Positions 12,285 through 24,439 are shown, counted from the first letter of the stretch. The stretch: DNA of 64,000 nt from Pictodentalium vernedei (GCA_031216915.1 CM062292.1:3096457-3160456); one strand, 5' to 3'. Made by a program: numbers and translations. The notes: a model not told the origin generated them from the sequence alone.

Positions 12285-12747
12285 TTCAATATCCGCTATT
12301 TTATTTTTAGTCAAAAGTCTGAGTTTGAATTTTGATAATTGGCACTTTTGAAAGTATGTTTTCACTTCAAAGCGTCGGAAAGAGGGCACAATTGTAAATG
12401 CTCCCCAAAATGTCAGACATAAATAATAAATCAATGATTTTTCTGGCTATCAATGAGATGTTGGATTAGTCCTGTTCACTGCATCACTAACCGTCCTCTC
12501 TTGTAGACAACTGAATTATGATAGGAAACTTTATCGAAAACATGAAAAGGTTCGCAAACACTTCGTTCGCGGGGGTAATAAATACGTTGCAGGGCTTTTA
12601 GTTGGTGAATACGCTGTCACCCGGGGCTAAGCGAGAACAATATTAGGCTTCCTGACGTGCCATAACTTAAAATACTATCTCTTCTGTTCTTGTGCACATA
12701 ATCGATGCACCCAACAAATAACTTTGTAGTATTTCCTTACAGACATG
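12285..12747. other. Downstream flank of the galactosyltransferase gene
   Basis: No coding or repeat feature is recognised. It would contain the 3' untranslated region of the minus-strand gene at 12748. I did not identify a convincing poly(A) signal. Confidence 0.4.
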
Positions 12748-13635
12748 TCAGATGCGGTATGAATAATTATACATGGTTTCCATGTCAGTGGGTGACTTCA
12801 CGTGATGTAATAACAAATGTTCATCACAAAAGTCTCTTTTCATCTTATCCTTGAGGTTTTGTGGCCAGTAATCTATCATATAATTGTCATTCACTGACAC
12901 AACATCATCATATACTGATAGCCATATAGCCAGTGATTCGTCCGCGTAATTCGTGTCGACTATATCAACTAAGGGATCGCATCCATCTCGTTCCATATAA
13001 CAAAGCTTTCTTTTCACAATGCGATCCAGCAGCACTTTCCCCAGAACTACGAACATTTCATCTCGCCTGTGCTCAATACTGAACACCACTTTTCTTCCAA
13101 GTTTCTCGAAGAACGGGATTTTTCTCGCATCGCCATGTTCCCATCCATAATATAATTTCCCATGCGCAATGCCATGTAAACGTTTCAACATCTGCGGAAC
13201 GCACAAAAACACGTCATCATCCATTCTTCCTACAAGAAGGCTGTGTGAGAAATGTTTAGCTACATATTTGTACCAGAGAAGTAATTTCTCTCCAAAGCGA
13301 ACTGCATAACCAGATCTTGAGGTATTAAGAAATACAAGGTCTCCGTATTGCTTTGATTCGTTTTCTGTAGCGGACGTTGGTTGATCTATTAAAAACCTCA
13401 CTATGACGTTAAGCTTGAAGTTGTACCCCTGTGGCAACAAACGTCTCTGTGAGTTCCGTAGTTGGCGGCTGCTGGCTCTGGATAGGATACCCAAAGCAAA
13501 TATTGGTTTGCTATCGTCGGTTATCCATTGAGAAACATATGAACAGTTCATATGCCATTTGAAAAGGATTGTGGAAAGAGCGCAGATGACAGTAGTTATA
13601 ATAATAGATAAACACTTTCGTCTTTGGATCATCAT
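12748..13635 (-). CDS. GT31-like galactosyltransferase, single-exon coding part
   Basis: An uninterrupted frame encodes 295 residues from the ATG at 13635. The frame stays open to the putative splice acceptor just upstream, adding 14 or more codons without another ATG. A single hydrophobic segment at residues 8-26 after a basic start (QRRK) indicates a type II Golgi membrane protein. The lumenal part has the GT31 pattern: FALGILSR, YGDLV, then GRMDDDVFL with the acidic metal/UDP-sugar site at residues 139-141. Later come RRDEMFVVLG, a Cys-rich patch and ESLAIWLSVYDDV. NES, NTS and NYS sequons fit a lumenal glycoprotein. GT31 enzymes transfer galactose, GlcNAc or GalNAc in beta-1,3 linkage; the exact sugar cannot be read. 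It lies between satellites and MITEs yet is unbroken. It could be a retrocopy, but an upstream intron seems likelier. Confidence 0.85.
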   Translation of the reverse strand: MMIQRRKCLSIIITTVICALSTILFKWHMNCSYVSQWITDDSKPIFALGILSRASSRQLRNSQRRLLPQGYNFKLNVIVRFLIDQPTSATENESKQYGDLVFLNTSRSGYAVRFGEKLLLWYKYVAKHFSHSLLVGRMDDDVFLCVPQMLKRLHGIAHGKLYYGWEHGDARKIPFFEKLGRKVVFSIEHRRDEMFVVLGKVLLDRIVKRKLCYMERDGCDPLVDIVDTNYADESLAIWLSVYDDVVSVNDNYMIDYWPQNLKDKMKRDFCDEHLLLHHVKSPTDMETMYNYSYRI

Positions 13636-13679
13636 TTCTTTTCTATGATTGAACTCGACCCTCTTTTGCCAGAACAAAT

Positions 13680-13700
13680 CTGCAAAGGGAATAAAACAGA
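13680..13700 (-). promoter_or_regulatory. Candidate 3' splice acceptor upstream of the GT31 gene
   Basis: On the minus strand a pyrimidine-rich run TGTTTTATTCCCTTTGCAG ends with AG at 13681-13680. It lies 44 bases upstream of the chosen ATG. This fits a 5' untranslated exon spliced to this coding exon. No donor was identified. Confidence 0.45.
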
Positions 13701-13761
13701 CATGCGTTGAACAGATTTACTAAGCTGAGATGTGATAAAATTTTGTCGAAATTGGGAAAAG

Positions 13762-14960
13762 AATATTACAATTACCGGGATCGGGTATTAAGTGAGATCG
13801 GTAATAATTTAATAAGATTGGGATCAGGTTTTAACGGGCATCTGTAGTATTTTATTAACATTAGGATCCATTATTAAGGAGGATATGTAATAATTTAATA
13901 ACATTGGCATCAGATATTAAGGTGGACGCTAATAAATTAATAACATTGATAAACGGTATTAAGGAAGATCTGTAATAATTTAATAACATTGGGGTCGGGT
14001 ATCAAGGACGATCTCTAATAATTTAATAACATTGTCATCCGGTATTCATGGGGATCTGTAATAATTTAGTAACATTGGGATCCGGTATAAACAAGAATCT
14101 GCAATATGTTAGCAACACTGGGTTCCGTAATTAAGGGGATATGTAATAATTTAATAACATTGATATACGGTATTGAGGGGTATCTGTAATAGTTTAATAA
14201 CAATGGAATCCGGCTTTATGGAGGATCTGTAATAATTTAATGACACTGGAATTCGGTATTAAAGGGGATAGAGAATAATGTAATAACATTGGGATCCGGT
14301 ATTAAGGGGATATATAATAATTTAATAACATTGGGAGCCGGTATTAAGGGGTCTGTTATAATTTTATAACATTGGGATCCGGTATTCAGGGAGATCTGCA
14401 ATAATTTAATTACATTGGAATCTGGTATTAAGTGGATCTGTAATAATTTAATAACGTTAGGATCCGGTAGTAAGGTGATCTGTCTGTAATAATTTAATAA
14501 CATTGGGATCCCGTATTAAAGTGATCAGTAATAATTTAATAAAATTTGGGTCCGATATTGAGGGGGATCTGTAATAATTTAATAACATTGAGATCAGGTA
14601 TTAAGCGGATCAGTAATAATTTAATAACATTGGGATCTGGTATTAACAAGAATCTGTAAAAAGTTAGCAAGATTGGGATCCGGTATTAAGGGGATATGTA
14701 ATAATTGAATAACATTGGGATCCGATATTAAGGAGGATTTGTAATAATTTAATAACCCTGGGATCCGGTAGTAAGGGGATCTGTAATAATTTAGTAAAAT
14801 TAGGATCCGGTATTGAGGGGATCTGTAATAATTTAATAACATTGGGATCCGTTATTAAGGTAATCTGTAATATTTTAATAAAATTGATATCCGATATAAA
14901 GGGAGATCTTTAATAATTTAATAACATTGGGATCCGGCATTAAGGGGATCTGTATTAATT
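13762..14960. repeat. Satellite 4, block 1 (42-bp units, about 28)
   Basis: Units are AATAATTTAATAACATTGGG plus ATCCGGTATTAAGGGGATCTGT with many substitutions and small indels. The same family forms blocks at 25205-27615 and 28772-29712. Minus-strand open frames of 70-90 codons reading like NVIKLLQIPLI come from the repeat and are not genes. Confidence 0.93.
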
Positions 14961-15513
14961 TATAGATACCCCACTCCACCTTCCACTCCTGACCCTCACT
15001 CCGATGTTAGGTGTTCTTGTAATTACGGCATCAATGTACCACACCCGTATGATGTACATAACCTTTTTGTTTTGTTTTAATTTTAACCCACCTAGATAGC
15101 CGACCATACCTGCTGCCGTATAAGCGTGCATGCGATATAACCGCCCCCATTGCAATTTTATTTGGAAATCTTGTGTGTAGAAAGTTCCGTGTACATGATA
15201 AATTTCGAATGCAGATCCTTCCCTCTCCTTTACACAAAGCGTCCACAAAAGTCTCAGTATGGATCATGAGAAATCGACTTTAAAAAATTAGCATCTCATT
15301 TTTCTTGGATGCTACAGGGCCACCCGAAAATGTTTCTGTTAATTCCATTGTTAATGTTATTTGTTTTTCAAAAATTTGTTAATAATTTTTTCAGATTTGT
15401 AGGTCTTTCCACGAACTGCTCTGTACAAATAAGTAAGCTTAGAAATAGAAAAATGACTGATTCACAACATTGTAGCTGCACATATATTCTTAACTTCTCC
15501 ATACCTTACTTAA
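14961..15513. other. Flank between satellite 4 and LINE A
   Basis: Overlapping minus-strand frames (about 14955-15267) carry no recognisable motif. The last part may be the 5' leader of LINE A, whose 5' end I cannot place. Confidence 0.4.
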
Positions 15514-18500
15514 ATGGCTAGCATAATAATAGGAAGAATGAACTGTAGTGGCCTATCTTCGGACTCTTATAAACGACGAGACATTTTTTTCTCGATGCAG
15601 GGATAAATTTGATATAACTTTCCTGGTAGACACGCATTCGACCAAGAAAGTGGAAAATTGTTGGAGGAGCGATGGGGTTATGAGGCTGTTTTTTGTTCTT
15701 ACAGTTCAAGCAGAGCCGTAGCTATACTTTTCAAAAACACTTTTGGTTTCACCATACATAAAAGTATTTCAGGTGAGAATGGAAATTTTATAATTCTGGA
15801 CGCTACTATAAAGGGCCAAAGATTAACCCTATCAGTGGTCTATGGTCCTAATGATGATAGGCCACAATTCTACGATGAGTTATTCTCCAAAATAGAAAGC
15901 ATGGGTAATGATTCAAAAATAATAGGAGGGGATTGGAATGTTCCACAAGATTATGTAAAAGATACTATTAAATATAAGCAAAAAATCAATCAAAAGGCAA
16001 ATGAAAAATTATTGGTCTCAATGGAAACGTATGACTTATTTGATGTTTGGCGTCATGAAAATACAGAGGAGAGGCGTTATACTTGGAGAGGGCCTGGAAA
16101 CAAAATGGCAAGGTTAGACTACTTTTTATTATCATCAGACTTACAACCTTTTCTTACTAATGCCGAGATCCATACTAGATATCGCTCCGACCATAATCCA
16201 GTAAGCATAAAACTATCTTGATAACCAGCTTCGGGGAAAGGGTATTTGGAAGTTTAATAATAGCCTTCTCAGTGATCCGGACTATGTTACTACTATTAAA
16301 CAAGTCATAGCGGAAACAATAGACCAAAATACAAATGATAACACAGAAAGTTACACTATTAATAATCAGCTTCTTTGGGAAACATTAAAACTTATGATAA
16401 GAGGGAAAAGTATAGCATACGCCTGTAATGTAAAACGCAAAACCGACAAAAGGCAACAAGAAATAGAAGATCAGCTAAAAATTCTGAATTCTAAACTGGG
16501 CAGGGGGGATGGGTCAGTGTCAGAAGAAATGAGCTCACTTGAGAATGAACTTGAAACCATCAGGGATAAAAAAAATCCAGGGAATAATAATGAGAACAAA
16601 ATCAAAATGGAAAATAGAGGGGGAAAACCAACCAAGTACTTCGGCAACTTAGAGAAAAGACTTTATACGGAAAAAAACTATCCCAAAGTTAATAAAGGAT
16701 GATGGATCGGAAGTTACTGATATACATGACGTTCTGACCGAGCAAAAATCCTTTTATGCAAATTTATACTCATCAAATTTACCAAAAAATCAACCTCTTG
16801 ATACAGATGATATATTTTTTGACAAAAGTAACCCCTTTCTTAACTTTTTAAGCGATGACGAAAAAGAATCCTTTGAAGGGCCCTTAACACCTTCGGAAAG
16901 TTTAAATGCCCTTAAAACAATGCAAAACAATAAAACCGCGGGTTCTGACGGCTTCACTTCCGAGTTCTATAATTTTTTCTGGAAAGATATTGGCACTTTT
17001 CTATAATTAATTCGCTGAATTATGACTACGAACTGGAACAACTTTCAGTTACTCCGAGACTTGGAATTATTACTTGTATACCAAAACAAAACAAATCAAA
17101 ACAATACATAAAAAAACTGTCGCCCCATATCCCTAATTAATGTAGACACAAAAATAGGATCAGCAGCAATTGCAAACCGAGTAAAAACAGTTCTCCCCAA
17201 TTTAATTTCAGACACCCAGCTCGGTTTTATGAAGGGCCGTTACATTGGGAAATGTATCAGATTAACTCTCGATTTAATTGCTAAATGTGAGAAACTCCAG
17301 GCATCTTAGTTTTTTATAGATTTTGAAAAGGCTTTCGACTCTCTGGAATGGACTTTTATCGAAAAGACGATGAAATTCTTGAATTTTGGACCCTCTATGA
17401 TAAGGTGGTTTCAAAGCTTTTACAGCAACATTTCTAGTTGCGTACTTAATAATGGCCATTGTTCTGAAAGATTCAATATAGAGCGAGGCGTAAGGCAAGG
17501 TGGCCCTTCATCATCGTATCTTTTCATTCTTGGTGTAGAAATTCTTAGCGCGTGCCTAAAATTTAATCCAAATATAAATGGAATAAAGATAAAAAATTCA
17601 GAATACTTAATAAGTCAATACGCTGATGACTCCACTCTGTATTTAAGCGACGATGGATACTCTCTAGACAATGCCCTGAATATGGTTAAACAATTCTCAC
17701 GAATCTCTGGCATAAGGGTTAACTTTGATAAAACGGAATTTGTATGGATAGGTTCAAAGCGGGGTTGTGGTGAAACACTGGCAACAAGTCGTTTGGAATC
17801 ATTCCAGATCATTCAAAATTCTGGGGATAGAATTCAGTCTATTTTGTGACAATTACATATTAAATAATTATACTAACAAAATGCAGAAAATAGAAAAATT
17901 ACTAAGCGACTGGTCTTTCCGTAACTTAACATTAATTGGAAAAAATACCATCATAAAAACATTAGCTTTACCAATTCTGACACATTGTCTTATGGTTCTA
18001 CCAGACCCACCAACAGAGATATTTAACAAAATTCAAACAATTTTTTATAATTTCTTGTGGTCTGGCAAAGTCGAAAAAATTAAACGTACAACTATTATTG
18101 GCCCCTTTGAAAACGGCGGAATCAAATTTCCCCATGTTGAAACTTTTAATCGTGCCCTAAAGATGATTTGGGTTAAGAAACTAGTGGATTCATCCTCGTT
18201 GGCAGTCTGGAAAACCCTCGTAATTGACGAATTAGAAGTGTTTGGAACTTACAAGCTTTGGCACTTACATAAAGAAGGTTTAAAAGTGATTGTGAAACAT
18301 ATGAACACATTCTGGAAGGATGTTTTTCTGGCCTGGGCTCTTCTGGACAATAAAAGCACCATAACCCCTGCAGAAATACTGGGTGAAACTATTTTCCTAA
18401 ATAATCAAATAAAAGTAAACGGACAACCCTTTTTCAATAAAACTTGGTGCAATAAAGGTATTTACTTCGTAAACGACCTAGTATCTGAAAATAACGGCCT

Positions 18501-18551
18501 CCTCACCTTTTCTGACTTCTCCAACAGGTATAACATGAACACCCCATTTAC
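15514..18551 (+). pseudogene. LINE A ORF2, part 1: APE endonuclease and reverse transcriptase
   Basis: The domains run in order. The endonuclease starts MASIIIGRMNCSGL at 15514, then VDTHST where the family has an ETH glutamate, then GGDWNV and RSDHNPV near 16210. The linker holds GIWKFNNSLL, typical of the Tx1 clade. RT has GSDGFTSEFYNFFW (about 16950), FIDFEKAFDSLEW (about 17310-17350), RQGGPSSSYLF and the catalytic QYADDSTLYL (about 17620). After it comes the thumb/C-terminal region, including IYFVNDLVSENNGLLTF. Frame changes are needed near 15600, 16220, 16600-16700, 17010-17330 and 17770-17850, with stops between. It is a decayed polymerase with catalytic Asp codons still legible. Confidence 0.88.
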
Positions 18552-18699
18552 CCCATTTGGGCAGGCCGTGCAGCATGTGCTGACATCAACTTGCAGAACA
18601 AATCATTATCCAAACACGTGCGACATTTGCTTTTCTTCCAGGTGTTTTTGCTGATCGATATAGTGTTTTAGTGTTGTATAGGTGTGATTTGTAATAAAA

Positions 18700-19779
18700 G
18701 ATAGGGGAGAGTGAGGATTCGGAGGCATGCAGACAGTGTAATATGAGGTATGGTGGTGGTCGGTCAATGAAGAGTAGTGGGGTATGTGCGAATTGCAGGG
18801 ATATTTTACAGTTGTTAGAGAAGTGTGTTGGATTCGAGCGGGAGATTGCAGAGCTGAGAGGGAGGTTGGGGAGGGCCGGTGTATCTGGAGTTACCCCGTT
18901 GAAGGTTACCTAAGATGGTGAGGTGGAAGGTGGAAGGTGGGTGGAAGGTCGTTGTGGACTCAAGGAGGAAACTGGGAAGCAGGAAACGTGGGGGGAATAA
19001 TGCTTGATGTGGGGGGTGTAACTGAGGAGGGGGGTTCTAGTAGGAAAATTCGGAAGGTGGCGTCAGGTCAGGGCTGCGTCGAGTCCGGAAGCCAGAGTCG
19101 GCGTAAGGCTGCCAAGGTTGCTAGGCGGTGTTTAGAAAACAGGTTTAGTGTTTTAGACTCTGATACCCCTGGGGACGAGAGTGAGGGGGAAAGTGTGGAG
19201 GGTGAGATGGTTGTTGATGATGATAGGCCAGTCGGGGTAAGGAGGGCGGTCAAGAGAAAGAGGGGGCCAGGAGCTTGCAAAACGAGAGGAGGTGCAGATG
19301 ATATAGGAACTGGGGCCAGAAGAAGAAAATTAGTGGTAGCGGGGAGCAGCATTGCACGTGGGATTGACAATGTAGTTTGTGGTCCTGATAGTTGCAATCG
19401 AACAGTCTTGTGCTTTCCGGGGGCGAAGGTGGAGGATCTCAGGGACCGGGTAGATGACATTGTGGCAGGGTCAGGACCGGAACCGGTAGTGGTGGTCCAT
19501 GTGGGGACCAACAATATCAGGGAGAGAAGGTCAGTAAGTTTGGTGGAGTCGTATAGAGGCTTAGTCGGCAAACTGCTAAGTAGGAATGCAAGGGTAGTCG
19601 TATCCGGGGTCCTTCCTGTCCTTGGAGGTGGGGACGAACGGAACTCAAGGATTTTGGCGCTAAATGAAGAGTTAGAGGACTACTGTGTTGATCTGGGAAT
19701 TCTTTTTTGGAGAGGAGCGGGGTGGGAGGTCAGAGGCAAGTATAACGAGAGTGGACATAGGTGGGGTGAACAAGAGTGA
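18700..19779 (+). pseudogene. LINE B ORF1: zinc-finger-like start and SGNH/GDSL esterase domain
   Basis: The first part (18700-18910) encodes CRQC and CANC pairs followed by an acidic/leucine stretch, FEREIAELRGRLG, that could coil. A stop at 18911 and a frame change precede the main frame, 18937-19779, read here as 280 codons. Within it a basic low-complexity region (residues about 35-130) leads to an SGNH hydrolase fold. Block I is VAGSSIARGI (Ser at 138), then CFPGAKVEDL, then block III HVGTNNI (188-194), then VVSGVLPV and a possible late His (SGHRWG, 274). Such esterases are known in CR1-group ORF1 and may help membrane or RNP interaction. GDS reads GSS and GTND reads GTNN, so catalysis is doubtful. 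The initiation codon is unclear. Confidence 0.75.
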
Positions 19780-19855
19780 GGGGGACAGAATAAGTTTACC
19801 AAGACTAGCACCAGAAAACAATGGGCCCAATAGGCGGAAGGCAATGGACCTCGGT

Positions 19856-22800
19856 ACCCTGAAAGTGGGTTATAGCAACATCCAGGGTCTCCACCGGAAA
19901 GTCAGTGAAATTGCTACATTGATCGAGACGGAGGAGTTTGATGTCATGGGCTTAAGCGAGACGTGGGTAAGACACGAGGAACGGGTAGACCAAGTAAGCG
20001 GGTGTGTGTGGATAGGTGTAGGGCGAACGGAAGGCCAGAAAAAGGGGGGAGGGGTAGGCATGTACATTAAAGAGGATTTAAAACCGTCGCTGATTACAGA
20101 TCTGGAAGATATCATCACCTCGGCTGATGTGTCAAAAGAAATTGGATGGGTAAAGATCAGTCTGAGAAACAAAAGTATTGCCCTTGGGATTGTGTACTGT
20201 GCGGTGGGGGGAAGTAAACCCGAGTGGAATGACTCGATATACTCAACACTAAGGTCCAATATCACTGAACTAGAAAACAGGAGGCTCGGTATAATTCTGA
20301 TGGGCGACTTTAATGGACACATAGGTGACAAGGAAGAAGGCATAGAGGGTGGGGACAAGAAAGTCAACAGGAATGGAAGGAAGCTGTTGAACTTCACAAA
20401 TGAGCTCGGTCTGAAGATTCTGAAAAGGGACGCTAGATGTAAGGGGAAATGGACCTGGGAGAGAAACGACAGAAAATCAATAATTGACTACATTCTCATA
20501 GATATGAATTTATGGAGGGAGGTGATAAGGGTAGAAGTGGATGATGAGGGCAAAATGGAGTTGGATAGTGATCACAACTTGATTACAGTGACGATGAGGG
20601 CCAAAAACCTAGAGAAAAGAAAAGGAAGCTTCAAGGATATTTGGGAACTCAAAAAGGATGCCGACTGGGTGAAGTTCGAAGAAAAACTAAAACCAAAGCT
20701 TGCAGCCGTACACAAGGGGGGTAGTGTCCAGAAGATGGCCGACGCCATAGTTGCGAGCCTAGTGGAGGCAGGGAAGGAAAGTGTAGGAAAGATTAGGGTG
20801 CCAACACGGGAACTTGGGTACAGAGTGAACGAAGAACTGAAAAGGGCCATAAAGGTTAGAAAAGCTAAATGTGCTGCATACAGGAGAAGTAGAAAACTTA
20901 AGGGGATGGAAAGCAATGAGGCCATACCAACAAGCACGAAATAAAGTAAACAAGATAAAAGATGACAACCGGAGAGTGCGAAATAGCAGTCTTATTAGGA
21001 CGATAAGAACGACAGGGGGGTCGAGTTCGAGCGTATTTTGGAAATGGGTGAACAAACGTAACAAAGGGAATAACCAACAGAGCATTAAAGTAGATGGCAG
21101 AGTTACAGAAGAGCGAGGTCAAATCGCATTAGAACTAGTCAAGCACTGGGAAAAGGTAAACGATAAGCGATGGGGCATGGGGAACCCACCGAAGTGTCCG
21201 AACCAGGTCGAGGAAAATCTCTCGGACTTCGTGTGCAGCGAAATCAAAACTGAGGAGGTGCGAAGGGTGATCTCAAAATTGAGGAATGGAAAAGCGGGAG
21301 GGGTGGACGAAATTCCTAACGAGTTTATCAAAAAAAGGGGAGAGGAACTCTTGGAAAGCCTAACTGCCCTATTCAATTTAGCCATAGAAAAACAAGAGGT
21401 CCCAAAGGAGTGGAGGGAAAGCAAAGTGACATTTATTCACAAAAAGGGGGAAAAAGACGTTTTGGATAACTATCGAGGGATCTCTGTCAGTAGCAACATT
21501 GGAAAGGTTTTCTGTAAAGTCCTTTATGGGAGACTAGAGGAGGTAATTGAGGAGAAGGGTTTTTTTGGGAGAAATCCAGAATGGCTTCAGGAAGGGAAGG
21601 AGAGTTACTGACCATCTTTTCACACTATCCCAAATGATAGAATCCGCGAAAGCAAAAAAGAAAAAGATGTTTATGGCCTTTTTGGATATCAAGAAGGCAT
21701 ACGATAGAGTATGGAGGGAAGGTATGTGGCGCAAGCTGGAGGCTATGGGCTTAGGAGGCGAGTTTGTTGGAATTATGAAAGCATTATATCAAGATGTACA
21801 GAGTGAACTTAGCCTGGGAAACATTACAACGAAACGTGTGCCTATGGAGATAGGCCTAAAACAGGGGTGTATCCTTTCGCCGATCCTGTTTGCATTGTAC
21901 ATCAAAGGCTTAGGAGATGAACTCCTGCGTAGCGAGGAGGGGGTAGCAGTTGGTGACGTGAAGATCCCAGGGCTATTTGTTGTAGACGATATGGTTCTAG
22001 TGTCAGAGAGCGAAGAGGGGCTAACGAAAATGCTGGGAATTGTTGGGAAATATGGGAGCAAATGGAGACTCGAACTTAATGAAAGCAAGAGCAAAGTTAT
22101 ACCTGTGGGCCGCAAAGTGGACCCCACTCGAAGGTGGAGAGTGGGTGAGTTCTGCATTCCGGAAGGGAGCAGCAAACTTCTAAATGTGGGAGAGACGGGT
22201 GATTACGAGTATTTGGGGGTAAATATAAACATTACAGGAAGAGGCATCTACCGGAACCACACAAATAAATTGATTTTGAAGGGGAAGCGAATCCTTAACC
22301 AAATGAAACTTATAGGGAGAATCAGTTTCAATAAGGTTTTCGTGGGGAAAACCATTTGGGAAATGGTGGGGCTGCCAAGTATAACATACGGTACGGAAGT
22401 GGTACCCCCTAAACCAGACGGCCGTAAAGTGCTTGGAAATCCTGCAGAACGATGCAGGCCGATGGATAACGGGGTCGAGTAATGCCGCAGCGCTAGAAGC
22501 AATCAGGGGTGAGCTTGGGTGGATGAGGATCAAGGACAGGATAGACCTGTTGAAGCTCGGTTATCTTAATTATTTGGTAAATCTCCCCGACAGCCGATGG
22601 TGTAAAGTAATGTTCCTGAGAATTTTCAACTCAAATATCAAAACGGGGTGGATGGTCCAAATGAGGGAGCTAGTAGAGAACGACTCATTGGAGATCTCGG
22701 ACCTGGACGTTGGGGCAAACCAGGGTAAAAAAATCGTCAGAGAAAGGGTCATGGAAGATTGTAACCGTAATTGGCGAGAGGGGGTCAAATCAAAGAGGTC

Positions 22801-23224
22801 TTTGGGTGGCCTGCGTGATAAAGAGAAGCCAGGTTTTGAAGAGTACCTTGATGGCACCTTTGGGGGGTCACTGTTGTTCAAGCTGAGGTCGCGATCCCTG
22901 GAGCTGAGGGGAAAAATTGGGAAAGACGATGAAAGGGAGTGCCAGATGTGTAACTTGGACATGGTGGAGACCCTGGAACACTTTCTTCTTGAATGCCCAA
23001 AGTATCAGCCTAAAAGAATGAGATTCACTGGGAGTATAATGGGGAAGTGGGATGGGAGAATGAAGGACATGTGGTTAGGGGGAGACTCAAAGGAGAGGGT
23101 TAATATGCTAATCGGAGAGATTGGGAAGAATGGGACAAGGGATATCATCAAGCAGTTCGTCTCTGAGTGTTGGGAGGAGAGGAGAAGCGTGGGAATAGGG
23201 AGGCAGTTGGGAGTACAGGGGTAA
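19856..23224 (+). pseudogene. LINE B ORF2: APE endonuclease, reverse transcriptase, CCHC motif
   Basis: The APE endonuclease starts KVGYSNIQGL (19860s), then LSETWV, MGDFNGHIG (20300) and DSDHNLI (20565). RT follows: NGKAGGVDEIPNEFI (21285), HKKGEKDVLDNYRGIS, FLDIKKAYDRVW (21680), IGLKQGCILSPILF (21850) and, at the catalytic C motif, GLFVVDDMVLV (21968). The C-terminal zinc-like motif CQMCN...HFLLEC is at 22940-22998. The frame changes near 20900, 21570-21610 and 22440-22480, so three small indels inactivate it. The stop is at 23222. The function is target-primed reverse transcription. Antisense open frames of 100-175 codons over this region are shadows of the codon bias. Confidence 0.87.
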
Positions 23225-23287
23225 CCGTGGCCTTCTCGTCCGAGAACCGCGACAAATCAGCGGCTGGCCAAAGTGTTATTAGTATTA

Positions 23288-23963
23288 TTACAGTTTTCCA
23301 GGGTATTATAAATGCGTTACCCAAATCCTGGAAAACTACAATTAGCTCCAATAAAAAGTTGCCAGTTATTCAGGACATAAACATTGGCCTTTTAAAATCG
23401 ACCAATAAAGTCTCCCGAGCCTTTTATTTTAAGTTTTTACAACTGCACACAACACCTATTCAAACGCAGAATAAATGGAATGAGGTTTTAGATATAAAGC
23501 TGCACTCTGATGACTGGAGCTGTATATATAAAATCTCATTTGCAGTCACGAACGATACATATCTACAAAATTTGCATCTCAAGATCGTCCATAAAATTCT
23601 ATATACGAATTCAAAACTTTATAAATGCAAACTCTCTGAAACGGAACTATGCACTTTTTGTTGCAATACAAAGGAAACAATACTTGTTTTTTGAACGTTC
23701 TGTTGTGAAAACAGTTCGTCTAAATTTTTTGGAACATTTGAGGAACAAGTGTGATGTTGAGTTTCCTTTAACCCCAGATATGTTATTTTAGGCTACAAAA
23801 TTAACCATGCCCCTTCTAATAACACAGCATACTTCTATGTTTATCTACAGAAAGTTTATTTATTCCTGCAAAGTGAAAAAGAGTCCACCTTTCTACAAAG
23901 GATTTATTGAACAATTGAAATATTACAGAAATTTAGAACTCATATCCAAATATTCATACTCGT
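23288..23963 (+). pseudogene. LINE A ORF2, part 2: C-terminal region
   Basis: It continues the interrupted Tx1-type protein. FQGIINALPKSWKTTI is followed by WSCIYKISF and LKIVHKILYTN, then ELCTFC, the usual end-region Cys motif. After frame changes near 23690 and 23790 comes RKFIYSCKVKKSPPFYKGF (about 23850-23910). A stop follows near 23963. Confidence 0.82.
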
Positions 23964-23990
23964 AAAAACGTACACAAGAAATAAAACTAA

Positions 23991-24439
23991 GATGGGATAC
24001 AATCATTTCTTTGCTAACTGGTTAACCCATTTTATTTCTTTTGTGGATCGAGTCGCCTTGACCCTTTGTCTTGCATAACGTTTTGAAAATACAATGACGC
24101 CAGCTCAAAAATGTTAAATTATTTTATTTATTTAGTTATTTTTTTCTTACTCTTTCTCCTGGACACATTACTTTCCCTCGGTGGAGCGAACACGACGCGC
24201 TTGTTCCACTGGGGGTGGGGGTGGGGGTGGGGGGGTAGGGTGGTAGGGGTTGAGAGAGAGGGAAGGGAATCATGAAACTGTGGTGGTTTGCATATAGCCA
24301 TTACGCTGGGGAATGGGTTAAGGCTTCTCCTGTAATTTTTTGGTCAATTCTTTCCGATTAAACATTAAGTCGAAACGTAAATGCGTGTAATTTATTAGCT
24401 GATGTTCAGAATGGCTTGGTCGGTGAATTTCTGGTCGTG
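23991..24439. other. Non-coding flank with G-rich tract
   Basis: A G-rich run at about 24209-24262 (several GGGGGTGGG blocks, then GGTAGGGTGG) could form G-quadruplex structure. Otherwise nothing is recognised. Confidence 0.55.

Larger units (their letters stand above)
18551..23287 (+). mobile_element. LINE B: CR1-like non-LTR retrotransposon inserted in LINE A
   Basis: About 4.74 kb with a 5' leader, an SGNH-bearing ORF1, an endonuclease/RT ORF2 and a short (about 65 bp) 3' UTR ending in a TTA-rich tail. The near-complete structure and G-rich coding strand contrast with the AT-rich host LINE. Its sense ORFs span three frame breaks. Breakpoints are placed where LINE A protein similarity stops and resumes (within about 20 bp). 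I found no clear target duplication. Clade assignment beyond CR1/I-like is uncertain. Confidence 0.8.
15500..23990 (+). mobile_element. LINE A: Tx1/L1-clade non-LTR retrotransposon, split by LINE B
   Basis: The reverse transcriptase ORF runs from 15514 to about 18551. It resumes at about 23288 after a 4.7-kb unrelated LINE and ends about 23963. The two parts join in meaning: NRYNMNTPFT before the gap, FQGIINALPKSWK after it, as in Tx1-type proteins. ORF1 is not seen. The element is dead, with many stops and frameshifts. Exact outer ends and target duplication are not identified. Confidence 0.85.

Noticed and set aside
13636..13677. Upstream extension of the GT31 frame as coding start
   Set aside because: The 14 extra codons begin with TTG, not ATG, and lie next to a likely splice acceptor.
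19068..22962. Long antisense open frames (101-175 codons) over LINE B
   Set aside because: They mirror the G-rich codon bias of the sense LINE ORFs and have low-complexity Ser/Pro/Leu content.
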